DNA of 64,000 nucleotides from Chitinophaga sp. CF418 (GTDB lineage: Bacteria; Bacteroidota; Bacteroidia; Chitinophagales; Chitinophagaceae). The notes beneath the pieces are model-generated. The model made no database searches, was not told the origin of the DNA, and was given only the letters and a program-made list of their open reading frames with translations. The stretch is taken from contig NZ_FRCN01000014.1 in assembly GCF_900142925.1 (NCBI RefSeq), positions 186,001 through 250,000 of the forward strand. The letters run 5' to 3'. Both the position numbers and the translations under genes were made by a program. Below are positions 54,334 through 62,764 of the stretch, in pieces; the first letter of the stretch is position 1, and the number at the start of each line of letters is the position of its first letter.

Positions 54334-54364
54334 CAAAATTAGCTCAATGCGCCAGATGTGACAA
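54334..54364 (-). promoter_or_regulatory. Bacteroidota promoter for the HxlR gene
   Basis: On the - strand, TTG (54364-54362), a 20-nt spacer and TAATTTTG (54341-54334), the same geometry as the promoter at 50304-50335. It ends 5 nt before the ATG at 54328. Confidence 0.6.
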
Positions 54365-54455
54365 TATGGGAAAAATTTATCCCTATGCAATTCGGTTTTC
54401 CGTTCTTGTCTGAGACTATCACAGGCTCCAATTTTGTATTCAAATAATGCAATAA

Positions 54456-55250
54456 ATGGAACAACAATTTAATTTCAACGACGAGCTTCGGGGGAAAATA
54501 GCACTTGTAACCGGTGGTACAAAAGGTACGGGAAAAGCTATTGCCGACCGCTTATTACAGGCAGGAGCAACAGTGATCATTACAGCAAGGAATCAGCCGG
54601 AGAATGCTAATGATAAGCTTCATTTCATTTCTGCAGATCTGAGCACAGCTGAAGGAGCGCAAAGGGTGTTGAATGAAGTCTTAAACAGGTTCAGCCGACT
54701 TGACATCCTGGTAAATAATCTGGGCGGTTCTGAAACCCCTGGCGGCGGCTTTAAGGCGCTGACAGACCAGGACTGGATAAATACCCTTCAGGCAAATTTA
54801 TTGGCGCCAGTAAGGCTGGACAGGGGATTTTTACCAGGCATGATAGAAAGAGGTGCAGGGGTTATCATTCACATCGCTTCCATTCAGGGCAAATTGCCTT
54901 TATACGATTCTACTTTACCTTATGCAGCAGCTAAAGCCGGGCTTATCAATTATAGCAAAGGTTTATCAAATGAGGTTTCTCCCAAAGGTGTTCGTGTATT
55001 GACAGTCTCCCCGGGTTGGATAATGACCACCGCCGCCACCAGAATGATGGAACGTATTGCCGAAAGCTCAAATATATCCGTAGAACAAGCCACACAAAAT
55101 GTAGTGGATGCCTTGAGCGGTATACCGATTGGCCGGCCGGCGAAGCCTGAAGAAGTGGCTGAATTTGTAGGATTTCTTGTTTCACCAAGGGCCGGGTATC
55201 TCACAGGTACAGAATATGTCATCGACGGAGGGACAATTCCAACTATTTAA
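54456..55250 (+). CDS. Short-chain dehydrogenase/reductase
   Basis: 264 residues. Cofactor motif VTGGTKGTGKAIA (about 19-31), NNLGG, catalytic Ser in IIHIASIQG, YxxxK in YAAAKAGLINYSKGL, and SPGWIMT. End motif LTGTEYVIDGGT typical of SDR. Reduces or oxidises an unknown carbonyl/alcohol. Divergent from HxlR, its likely regulator. Confidence 0.9.
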   Translation: MEQQFNFNDELRGKIALVTGGTKGTGKAIADRLLQAGATVIITARNQPENANDKLHFISADLSTAEGAQRVLNEVLNRFSRLDILVNNLGGSETPGGGFKALTDQDWINTLQANLLAPVRLDRGFLPGMIERGAGVIIHIASIQGKLPLYDSTLPYAAAKAGLINYSKGLSNEVSPKGVRVLTVSPGWIMTTAATRMMERIAESSNISVEQATQNVVDALSGIPIGRPAKPEEVAEFVGFLVSPRAGYLTGTEYVIDGGTIPTI

Positions 55251-55274
55251 CGAGACAATTATTGTATCGGAATA

Positions 55275-55359
55275 GCCTTCCGAAAGGCATGCATTCGGTA
55301 TCATTCGCCTCAATAGGCGCAGGAGGAGCCATATGTTTGTAGCCCGGGGTTGCCCCGGG
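55275..55359. repeat. REP-like cluster of three hairpins
   Basis: GCCTT/AAGGC at 55275-55288, CGCCT/AGGCG at about 55305-55318 and CCCGGGG/CCCCGGG at 55343-55359, separated by short spacers. The last, followed by CACGGAATGAATCC, resembles the GC-rich palindromic units scattered in many Bacteroidota genomes. Whether it is a dispersed repeat here needs other copies. Confidence 0.4.
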
Positions 55360-55419
55360 ACACGGAATGAATCCCCCTGGTCCCAAAGAACCGAAATAAG
55401 ATACATCCCATACACAACG

Positions 55420-55553
55420 TTCATATGAGTTGCATATGATCAGGATATTCCTCCGTTATTCTTCCGTTAAAAACGGAGGAATAACGGAGGAATAACGGAG
55501 GAATATCCTGATTATATGCTGGCTGTATGCTGGTCATATGCAATTCATATGCA
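55420..55553. repeat. Multi-arm palindrome with 3 x 11-bp tandem repeats
   Basis: Perfect 23-bp arms, 55439-55461 (starts ATCAGGATATTCC) and 55490-55512 (ends GGAATATCCTGAT). The right side carries three exact tandem AACGGAGGAAT units (55472-55504), so the stem can re-register; an inner CCGTT/AACGG hairpin is possible. Outer arms built of CATATG words (55420-55439 and 55533-55553) pair with a few mismatches, extending the structure to about 135 nt. Confidence 0.6.
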
Positions 55554-55929
55554 AGCTATATGAAGAAGCTGACTTTGTTAGAGATGGGAGGAACCGCCTT
55601 TATAACGCGATAAAAGGCCCTTATATCGACATAAGCGGCCTTCGTATACATTGTCCAAATCTGTGTTGGAATCTTCCCTAACATTGCATCGTGAAGCAGG
55701 GAAACATGTAAAGCTTAGAAGCGGAAAGGCAGCACAGTAATTCCCTAAAGTCACTAACCAAAGGTTCTTTGATTTATTGACTTCAAAAAAATCCCTTCCC
55801 TGCTGCGATTAAGCTGCGAGGATCTGGAAATATGCATAAAGAAAGGTACCCCTGTTCTGACAGTCCCTTCAGTATATAAACCGCTGTATAATGGGCATAA
55901 GAACAGATAAACCGTTTTAGCAAAAACGG

Positions 55930-56196
55930 TCAATTATTAATATTCCGGTAGCGTGCCAGGTTCAATTTTCCCGTGTACTTCTCCTTATGATCAATCGTCT
56001 GGTACATTACATTACTATTCGGTAATGACTCAATAAACCGGATAATTTCCTCAATAGTGAATGGAGATTCCAAATGCACTTCCACTGCGGAAGATCCCTC
56101 TTTAACGGGTGATATTTCATATTCACCCCCAAGGATGCGTTGTAACTTCAAGACATCCTGTTTGCTGTTGGCTCTAAAGCGATATGTATTTTTCAT
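55930..56196 (-). CDS. Small hypothetical protein
   Basis: 88 residues from the Met at 56196 (MKNTYRFRANSKQDVL); the frame is open to 56226. Pattern of a ferredoxin-like fold (YEISPVKEGSSAVEVHLES, EEIIRFIESL). Small alpha/beta protein; function unknown. Its stop touches the hairpin at 55911-55930. Confidence 0.55.
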   Translation of the reverse strand: MKNTYRFRANSKQDVLKLQRILGGEYEISPVKEGSSAVEVHLESPFTIEEIIRFIESLPNSNVMYQTIDHKEKYTGKLNLARYRNINN

Positions 56197-56441
56197 TGTC
56201 CCAGGTATAAGAATATCTGTTTGCAATCGTTACCAAATATAATTAAACACAAGTAATTGGTAATCAAACTCAGCCATACGAAAAAAGAGGGTATGGGAAC
56301 GAGTTTTCATAACCGGACGCTTCCCGCTGAAAAGGCAAAAGCTTGCTTTTGCACTATATTGTGGGATATATACTTTTTTCATATGATATTCAGCAGGAAT
56401 ATTAGAATTTCGTGTATATTTTAATAAAGTGTGAAATTGAC

Positions 56442-56807
56442 ATGAATATGATAATGTACCGTGAGCTGGAAGACTATATTTATGGCTATTGCCAGAAGTT
56501 CCAGACAGCAGATGAATTAAAGGCACGCCAGACGCTCATGTATAAGTCAAAGACAACTTCTGAATCAATGCTTACTATGATGCGGACAAAAGGATGGATC
56601 AGCGATGAACAGGCAATCCTGGATATGATAGCAGATGGCCCGCATGAACTGAAACGTAGAGTGGTAGAAAGGATCTGGCGGGAACACAAGGATGTATTAC
56701 CACTAAATCTTTGTCCTAAATGTAACCTGATCACCCGGACACCGCTGGCACGCCAGTGCCGCTTCTGCAAGCACGACTGGCATTCCGCAGATGTTGCAAC
56801 AAAGTAG
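56442..56807 (+). CDS. Small protein with C-terminal zinc ribbon
   Basis: 121 residues from the Met at 56442; earlier Met codons exist to 56412. Helical N-terminus (MNMIMYRELEDYIYGYC, KFQTADELKARQTLM) and a C-terminal CPKC...CRFC ribbon (about 93-113) with a trailing HDWH. Likely nucleic-acid or protein binding. Convergent with the ABC-F gene (13-bp gap). No named family. Confidence 0.6.
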   Translation: MNMIMYRELEDYIYGYCQKFQTADELKARQTLMYKSKTTSESMLTMMRTKGWISDEQAILDMIADGPHELKRRVVERIWREHKDVLPLNLCPKCNLITRTPLARQCRFCKHDWHSADVATK

Positions 56808-56820
56808 CTGCACCGGCTCA

Positions 56821-58410
56821 TCAATATAATTCCAGTATCCGCACCACATTTATCTGCTCCAGGAAATACTCATCATGAGACACTACTATGAGCGTACCTC
56901 TATACTCATTCACAGCGGCAGTCAGGATCTCAATGTTTTGAATGTCCAGGTTGTTGGTAGGTTCATCCAACACAATAATATCAGGTGTCTTATCACTAAT
57001 AGTCAAACAGCAGAGCATTAAGCGCATCTTCTCACCACCACTGAGCGCACTACAGGGTTTATCCCAATAGTCTTTGGTAAACAGGAAACGTGTAAGACGA
57101 GTCTTTATCTCATGCTCTTGCAATGCACCATCATTAAACTGCTGCGCCTGTTCATACACCTGAAGACTATTATCGATCAATGAATAATCCTGGTCTATAT
57201 ACACAGTCCTGTTATCAGCCCTGCTAACCGTTCCAGATGCAGGTTCCAGCTTCCCAAGGATAATATTGATCAGAGTGGTTTTACCAGAACCATTCAATCC
57301 TTTCAACACTATCCGTTCTCCACTGGTGATCTGAAAAGTCAGCGCTTGTTTCCAGAGTAAGCGTTTACCATACCGGTAGTTGATATCATTCGCAGTAAAT
57401 AATATTTTCCCTTTATGAAGCGTGGAATTATCGAAGCCTAACTTCATTTTATCCATATCAGGCAACTCCTTCCGCAGTTCATTCAGTCCTTGAGAAATAG
57501 TATCGACCTTTTCTGCATGAACACCTTTTATGCGCGCAGTACTCTTCTCTGCATTATTTCTGAAAGTGTTCATGGATATAGTAGGCAGTCCCGCTTTTTC
57601 CTGTTTCTTTTTACCACGGGCATCCATCTTTTGCTGTCTCTCAGCTGTTTCCCGCTCTGTTTCACGCGCTTTTCGTAATGCTTTTTCCTTACTTCGGATA
57701 TCCTGGTCCAGTGCATTACCTTCGATCATTTTCTGCTCCCGGTAAAAATCATAATTGCCTCCGTAAACAGTTATCCCGCGTTTGCTCAATTCACATACGG
57801 AATCCAACAGGTTTAACAATTTCCTGTCATGGCTGACTACAATCAAAGTACTGGAGGTGGACTGTATCAACTCATACAACAGCGCCCTACCTGATCTGTC
57901 CAGGTGATTACTTGGTTCATCCAGCAATACTACCTCAGGCTGATGAATGGCTATCCCCGCCAGGAAGACTTTTGTTTTCTGTCCGCCGCTAAGGGTTGCC
58001 ATCTTCTGTTCAAGGTCCAGTTCTTCCAATCCCCAGTGGACCAGGGCTTCCTTACATCTTTCTTCAATAGTCCAGTCATCGTTTAACACTACCAGGTTTT
58101 CTTCTGTTACATTGCCATCAAGGATTTCCTGTAAGGCCTTCAATTTATCCTCAATCTGAAGCGCCTGCGCAATGGTGATATCATTGAACTGCCCAAAGAG
58201 CTGTGGTATGTAATAGGGTACGGCATCAGCCTGCATGACGCCGCCTGAAGGCTGAAGCACACCAGCCATGATTTTCAGCAGGGTAGACTTACCTGCGCCG
58301 TTATTGCCTATAAGGGCAATCTTATCTTGCCTGTTAACAGTAAGATTAATATTGTCGAACAATAAATCTTTATTGGGATGGGTATACGTGAGATTCTGCA
58401 GAATTAACAT
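56821..58410 (-). CDS. ABC-F ATPase (ribosome-associated)
   Basis: 529 residues. Two ABC domains: Walker A GNNGAGKST (about 36-44) with ATLSGGQKTKVFLA, LLDEPSNHLD; second GLNGSGKTT (about 373-381) with ALSGGEKMRLML, VLDEPTNNLD. A charged interdomain linker (about 220-310) forms the P-site tRNA-interacting arm. Family members rescue or protect ribosomes from antibiotics. No resistance gene adjoins it. The start matches the first Met; the gene has its own leader. Confidence 0.92.
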   Translation of the reverse strand: MLILQNLTYTHPNKDLLFDNINLTVNRQDKIALIGNNGAGKSTLLKIMAGVLQPSGGVMQADAVPYYIPQLFGQFNDITIAQALQIEDKLKALQEILDGNVTEENLVVLNDDWTIEERCKEALVHWGLEELDLEQKMATLSGGQKTKVFLAGIAIHQPEVVLLDEPSNHLDRSGRALLYELIQSTSSTLIVVSHDRKLLNLLDSVCELSKRGITVYGGNYDFYREQKMIEGNALDQDIRSKEKALRKARETERETAERQQKMDARGKKKQEKAGLPTISMNTFRNNAEKSTARIKGVHAEKVDTISQGLNELRKELPDMDKMKLGFDNSTLHKGKILFTANDINYRYGKRLLWKQALTFQITSGERIVLKGLNGSGKTTLINIILGKLEPASGTVSRADNRTVYIDQDYSLIDNSLQVYEQAQQFNDGALQEHEIKTRLTRFLFTKDYWDKPCSALSGGEKMRLMLCCLTISDKTPDIIVLDEPTNNLDIQNIEILTAAVNEYRGTLIVVSHDEYFLEQINVVRILELY

Positions 58411-58623
58411 AATTCCTTTCTTTTAAAAGCCAATAATTCCAGCTCCTCCCTCAGCGGGAAGCGCTACTTATCCTTTTTGAAAGAAATTATATCTCACATT
58501 GATGGGTCTTTTCTTTTGATTTCTGCAAACTTAAATACTTTTTTTTATTTTTTTTCATTTCGCGTAAGGGTAATCCTTTCTCTGCATTGTCTACCTTCGG
58601 CGACAAATTATAAGCGCGAGGCA

Positions 58624-59205
58624 TTGGAAGCGGTAAAAGGGTCAAAAAAAGACAATGGTCTACTGGAGCAGTACTTCTTTGAATATTTTGAAGTATTGCA
58701 TACATATGCCTATACTATACTGAAAGACAATGACGAGGCTAAAGATGTGGTACAGTCTGTCTTTATGCAACTATGGCAGAAAAGAGAAGCCCTGACCATC
58801 AAACAGTCTGTCCGTTCCTACCTGTATGTGGCTACGCACAATCACTGTCTGAATTATATCAAAAGCAGGAAAATAAGGCAACGGCACTATGATCAGTTTG
58901 CCTCCGGCGAGCAGGAGGGTACATCCACACTGGAAGAACATATTGAACTGACAGACCTGAAAAAAGAGGTGCTGGAAGCTATGAAAACATTACCGGACAA
59001 ATGCCGGGAAATATTCTACAAGAGCAGGTTTGAAGAGAAAAGTTACGCCGAGATCGCTGAAGAGCTCAATATATCTGTTAAAACCGTCGAAGCACAAATG
59101 GGCAAAGCACTGCGTATTTTACGGACCATCCTATCCGGCAAAGCATTCTTCTGGCTCATGATAAGCTATCACTTATTGACTGGAATAAACAAACTTATTC
59201 AATAG
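58624..59205 (+). CDS. ECF RNA polymerase sigma factor
   Basis: 193 residues from TTG at 58624 (reading MEAVKGSKKDNGLLEQYF); the frame is open to 58477 but its first 49 residues look like translated leader. Sigma region 2 about 15-85 (YAYTILKDNDEAKDVVQSVF, then QLWQKRE), region 4 about 115-165 (MKTLPDKCREIFYKSRFEE, IAEELNISVKTVEAQM). Pairs with the FecR-like anti-sigma 2 bp downstream. The AGGGTA and TTGTCTACC words upstream could be its own promoter. Start is the weak point of the annotation. Confidence 0.85.
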   Translation: MEAVKGSKKDNGLLEQYFFEYFEVLHTYAYTILKDNDEAKDVVQSVFMQLWQKREALTIKQSVRSYLYVATHNHCLNYIKSRKIRQRHYDQFASGEQEGTSTLEEHIELTDLKKEVLEAMKTLPDKCREIFYKSRFEEKSYAEIAEELNISVKTVEAQMGKALRILRTILSGKAFFWLMISYHLLTGINKLIQ

Positions 59206-59207
59206 TT

Positions 59208-60164
59208 ATGGCACAGGGAGCTGAAAATATTATCGTAAATGATGACTTACTGTCAAAATACTTCTCCGGTGAAGCTTCACCGGAAGAAGCTATGGCCATT
59301 GATGATTGGAAGACCAGCAATGAATCCAACCGGCAGGAGTTCGTCGCATTATGGACCGCCTGGAATCACACCTCGCTGCGTCCTCACGAAGTAGGCAACA
59401 TACAGTCTGCATGGGAAGAATTGCAGCCGCTTCCAAAAAGATTACCGTCCAAACGCACCATATTGCTCAGATGGGCAGCCGCAGCATCCGTGCTTTTCGT
59501 CTTTGCTATTTCTGCGGCAATATTATTTAAGATCAACAATCGTACATCTCAGCAAAATACAGTCACTGCCTCATTGCATAAAACAGAAGAGCGGATCCTG
59601 CCTTGTGGCTCCCGGGTTACCATTTCTCCTGGCAGTAGTATCACTTATCCCGTATCACTTACGGGAAATGAAAGACATGTAGTACTGAAGGGCAGTGGCT
59701 ATTTCGATGTAAAGACTATAGCCAATCAGCCATTCGTTATTACTACAGGCCCTGTAAACATCAAAGTACTGGGTACCTCATTTCATGTATATAATACTGA
59801 TACTGCGATCTCTGTAAAAGTAATCAGTGGCAAGGTACTCATGTCTGTTGCAGAACAACAGGTCATCATTTCCGGAGGAGAAACAGGCAAATATCTGAAG
59901 AAAGAAAAACAGCTGGCACGGGAACCGGAACAACGTACCTTCCATTTCGACAATGAAGACCTGGAAGTAGTGGTAGCAACGTTATCCAGCGCTTATCATA
60001 AGAAAATAATCATCAGGAATCCTGAGATTGCCGCCCTCAAGATCTCCAGCAATTTTGAGAATAAATCACTTGACTATATACTGGAAGTAATTGCCATAAC
60101 ACTTAATGTAAAATATACTCGCAATCTAAACAACGATGAGATCTATTTCGAGAAAGCGGATTAA
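59208..60164 (+). CDS. FecR-family anti-sigma/signal relay protein
   Basis: 318 residues. Cytosolic N-terminal domain (about 1-85, LLSKYFSGEASPEEAM), one TM (about 86-105), then the periplasmic FecR domain (about 120-230: ILPCGSRVTISPGSSITYP, GSGYFDVKTIANQPFVI) and a C-terminal DUF4974-like domain (about 250-318: FDNEDLEVVVATLSS). It senses a signal from an outer-membrane transducer and controls the sigma factor encoded 2 bp upstream. The next gene overlaps its end by 29 bp. Confidence 0.9.
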   Translation: MAQGAENIIVNDDLLSKYFSGEASPEEAMAIDDWKTSNESNRQEFVALWTAWNHTSLRPHEVGNIQSAWEELQPLPKRLPSKRTILLRWAAAASVLFVFAISAAILFKINNRTSQQNTVTASLHKTEERILPCGSRVTISPGSSITYPVSLTGNERHVVLKGSGYFDVKTIANQPFVITTGPVNIKVLGTSFHVYNTDTAISVKVISGKVLMSVAEQQVIISGGETGKYLKKEKQLAREPEQRTFHFDNEDLEVVVATLSSAYHKKIIIRNPEIAALKISSNFENKSLDYILEVIAITLNVKYTRNLNNDEIYFEKAD

Positions 60165-61617
60165 CCTTCTTCTGTTTTGTATCCTCTTGTCAACATTCAC
60201 CGGTAAACTATATGCACAACAGTATGAAAAAGCCATTGTAAAAATATCGCAAACTCCTATTGACATTACATCACTGGCAAAAACAATCGCGAAGCAAACC
60301 GGATTGCAGTATTCCCTGAATATGCAAAATGCGTCGCTGAAAAAACGCATTACATTAAAAGCCGGGAAGTGGCAGCTGTCAGATATATTAAAACAGGTAC
60401 AACAACAGGCAGGGCTTAACTACCGGATCCTTGGCGATCATATTCTTTTCATGGACTATCAGCCGCCTGTTAGCCAAAAACCTACCACAAATACCGCGAG
60501 TGTTTCACTACCGGCAACAAACGTTACAGGCCAGCCATCAAAAGCAGTTAACAATAAGGCTTCCAGTGCAGTGAAACCGTCAACATTACCAGCTAATCAA
60601 TTAAAGAGCATCACTAATGCTCCTGCAGTAAAAAACACTACGAAAAATACAAGCTCAGATAAAGCTTCCAAAGCTCCGACAACTGTAGAAACAGGCACAA
60701 AGACAAACCAGGCTGCAGGCTACGCTAAACCAGCAGCCACCGGTAACGCAACTGCCCCCGCTGCAAAAGAAGGCGCCGTTCCTTTCTCATCACAGGGGAG
60801 GAACATCACAGGCAGCCTGGCCGTTGACAACAGAGAAAGTTTATTGCCAATACCACCTGCCTATGCTACAGTTGCAAATTATACCCCGAAAATGTTTTCA
60901 TTAACGCTGTTTGACAACACTGATAATAATGGCGGCAATAAAAAGGCGCCAGTTATCAGGAACACCATTCAGCCCATTATGAAAAGCATTGCCATTGCAA
61001 AAGAGAAAAAGCAAAAAGAAAGTAATGACCGGCAGAGAGACAGATCATCCAGGCTTCCAAAACTAAACCCTGATGAAGTTGCATGGTATCATCCATTCGT
61101 GAAAACGGGATTCAGTACAGATGAGATATTGTATCTTAATGCATCATTGATGGCAGGCATAAAATACGTCTATGGTATCCTCTCTTACGGTTATGCTTTT
61201 CCTGGTGGCCGTCTCCGCTGGGGAGCGGGTGTTCCCGTCAGATTAAATGATGAGCAACAGTTGCATTTCGGTTTCACTACAGGTACATTGAACAGAAGAA
61301 CATCACCTGATTCAGCCATCATATATGGCGTGAAGGAACGGCTAACACGTTACGGCGCAGGATGGTCTAAAACAGTGAGCCCACATATAACCTTCCAGGC
61401 ACAGATCCATTACAACATACTCAAAAAGACATCTGATTCCACCTCAGTATATGCTCAGACCTCGGCTGGCGACTATCAACATTTCGAATATGGCAGGGCG
61501 CCCTATACATTTAGCGAAAGTTACGGCGCCTATCGATTTGGTCAAAACTATAGTACCGCTGGCGACTTCAAGCGATGGATCGGCATACAACTTTCATTGT
61601 TTTACAAACTATTTTAA
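60136..61617 (+). CDS. STN-domain protein with Thr/Ala-rich linker and barrel-like C-terminus
   Basis: 493 residues. Signal peptide about 1-25 (FTGKLYAQ). Secretin/TonB short N-terminal (STN) domain about 32-105 (ISQTPIDITSLAKTIAKQTG). A low-complexity Thr/Ala/Lys/Pro linker about 115-260, then a short region (about 300-493) with alternating strands and aromatic girdles (FGFTTGTLNRR, FQAQIHYNI, FGQNYSTAG) ending in KLF, suggesting a small outer-membrane barrel. In Bacteroidota, STN with FecR usually belongs to a full TonB receptor. Here it is not one. The gene overlaps FecR by 29 bp. Confidence 0.72.
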   Translation: MRSISRKRINLLLFCILLSTFTGKLYAQQYEKAIVKISQTPIDITSLAKTIAKQTGLQYSLNMQNASLKKRITLKAGKWQLSDILKQVQQQAGLNYRILGDHILFMDYQPPVSQKPTTNTASVSLPATNVTGQPSKAVNNKASSAVKPSTLPANQLKSITNAPAVKNTTKNTSSDKASKAPTTVETGTKTNQAAGYAKPAATGNATAPAAKEGAVPFSSQGRNITGSLAVDNRESLLPIPPAYATVANYTPKMFSLTLFDNTDNNGGNKKAPVIRNTIQPIMKSIAIAKEKKQKESNDRQRDRSSRLPKLNPDEVAWYHPFVKTGFSTDEILYLNASLMAGIKYVYGILSYGYAFPGGRLRWGAGVPVRLNDEQQLHFGFTTGTLNRRTSPDSAIIYGVKERLTRYGAGWSKTVSPHITFQAQIHYNILKKTSDSTSVYAQTSAGDYQHFEYGRAPYTFSESYGAYRFGQNYSTAGDFKRWIGIQLSLFYKLF

Positions 61618-61625
61618 GCATCTTA

Positions 61626-61664
61626 AATGCCGGCAATGACAGGGTATAGTCATTGCACGGCATT
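61626..61664 (+). terminator. Terminator after the STN gene
   Basis: AATGCCG-GCAATGAC / GTCATTGC-A-CGGCATT with an 8-nt loop, a 15-bp stem with one bulge. Ends the sigma-FecR-STN transcript. Confidence 0.65.
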
Positions 61665-61681
61665 CTTCTGTAGGCATTGAC

Positions 61682-62494
61682 TCAGGATATCAATCTGTTG
61701 TAAACATGCGTTATTACCGGGGGGACGAAGTCTTTCCAGCCCAATCTTATTCCTTTCTTGAAATCTTCTTTCTTGTCCCTTCTGATCTTAAATAGTGTTG
61801 TATGACTTCCCAATGCAGGATCTATTTCCTCCTCGGGCCTGCCATTTGTGTAATAATAAAGTGCAATGGATTTCCTTGTACGGTCTTCAGGACAATTCAA
61901 GGCATCCGGATGTCCGTGATAGGAATAGGATGTTGTACTGAAAACAGCCATCCTGTTAAACAGCGGTAATATCTTTACTTCTGCCTTTTCCATACTCCTA
62001 TCCCACAGTTCAAAATGACCACCATAACTTTCATCCCAATCCTTATTCAGGTATATTAATACATTTAAACGGCGGTCAAGGTTTGTAATGGGATGCTTGT
62101 TGAAATCGGCGTGTATCTTCAGTAATCCACCTCTGACAATCTGATGCAAACCGCCACCTTCCAGATAAGGGTCGGGTATTAATCCACCTATCCCTGTAAG
62201 CTCTTCCAGGAATTTGAGAAAGGGGCGTGAATTCAAAGAATTGATAAAATGTCGTGTGAATGCGCCGTAGTTACTTTCATCTTTCAATGCCAGTTTCATT
62301 TCCTGTGCATTACGGAATCTGTGCCAGTTCACATCATTTGCTCCGGGGAATTCCTCCAGTACACTATTCAGCGCTTCTTCCGGAAAAACATTATCCAGAT
62401 ATATATGCGGGAAAGGGTCTCCTTCTGCGTATCTTTTCTTATTCTCACTGGCAAGTGCTTGCAGTTTAGTAACATCCGGCATGTAGTAATTCAT
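61682..62494 (-). CDS. 2OG-Fe(II) oxygenase-like protein
   Basis: 270 residues from the Met at 62494 (MNYYMPDVTKLQAL); the frame is open to 62545. Prolyl-4-hydroxylase-type core: metal ligands HxD in LLKIHADFNKH, distal His in YSYHGHPDAL, 2-oxoglutarate Arg in RTRKSIALYYY. Oxidises an unknown substrate, possibly a peptide, sugar or natural product. Monocistronic. Confidence 0.85.
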   Translation of the reverse strand: MNYYMPDVTKLQALASENKKRYAEGDPFPHIYLDNVFPEEALNSVLEEFPGANDVNWHRFRNAQEMKLALKDESNYGAFTRHFINSLNSRPFLKFLEELTGIGGLIPDPYLEGGGLHQIVRGGLLKIHADFNKHPITNLDRRLNVLIYLNKDWDESYGGHFELWDRSMEKAEVKILPLFNRMAVFSTTSYSYHGHPDALNCPEDRTRKSIALYYYTNGRPEEEIDPALGSHTTLFKIRRDKKEDFKKGIRLGWKDFVPPVITHVYNRLIS

Positions 62495-62608
62495 AGAATG
62501 ATAGATTAAATTGGTATAGAACAACGTTGCTATACGACAATTCAATTTATCAGCTACCCTTACTCAGGTGAAAATAATTTATCTTCGCCGGACTATTTTA
62601 ATTTCCCC

Positions 62609-62764
62609 ATGGCTTACAAAAGAAAATGGCATCTTACTGTCGTAACTGAATGGTGCAAACATCTGAGCAAAGAGATGCACAGATGGTACTGGAAAGGAGA
62701 AAGAAAGGCCGGTAAGAAATTTATAAAAAAGGAGTTAATGGAATACCGGAAACCAGCAGCTTAG
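62609..62764 (+). CDS. Small basic protein, 51 residues
   Basis: ATG at 62609, TAG at 62762-62764. Sequence begins MAYKRKWHLTVVTEWCKHLS and continues MHRWYWKGERKAGKKF; Lys/Arg/Trp-rich, suggesting nucleic-acid binding or membrane association. Overlaps the end of the LytTR gene by 4 bp tail to tail. Divergent from the oxygenase gene. No family recognised. Confidence 0.5.
   Translation: MAYKRKWHLTVVTEWCKHLSKEMHRWYWKGERKAGKKFIKKELMEYRKPAA

Larger units (their letters stand above)
55251..55929. other. Gene-free region with structured repeats
   Basis: 679 bp without a supported reading frame. From left to right: three compact hairpins (55275-55359), a multi-arm palindrome with tandem repeats (55420-55553), a hairpin with arms AAGGCCCTTAT / ATAAG(C)GGCCTT (55614-55642), and a hairpin ACCGTTTT-AGC-AAAAACGGT at about 55911-55930 overlapping the stop of the next gene. 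Confidence 0.6.

Noticed and set aside
55472..55504. Tandem repeats as a CRISPR remnant
   Set aside because: Units are 11 bp with no spacers, and no cas gene is present.
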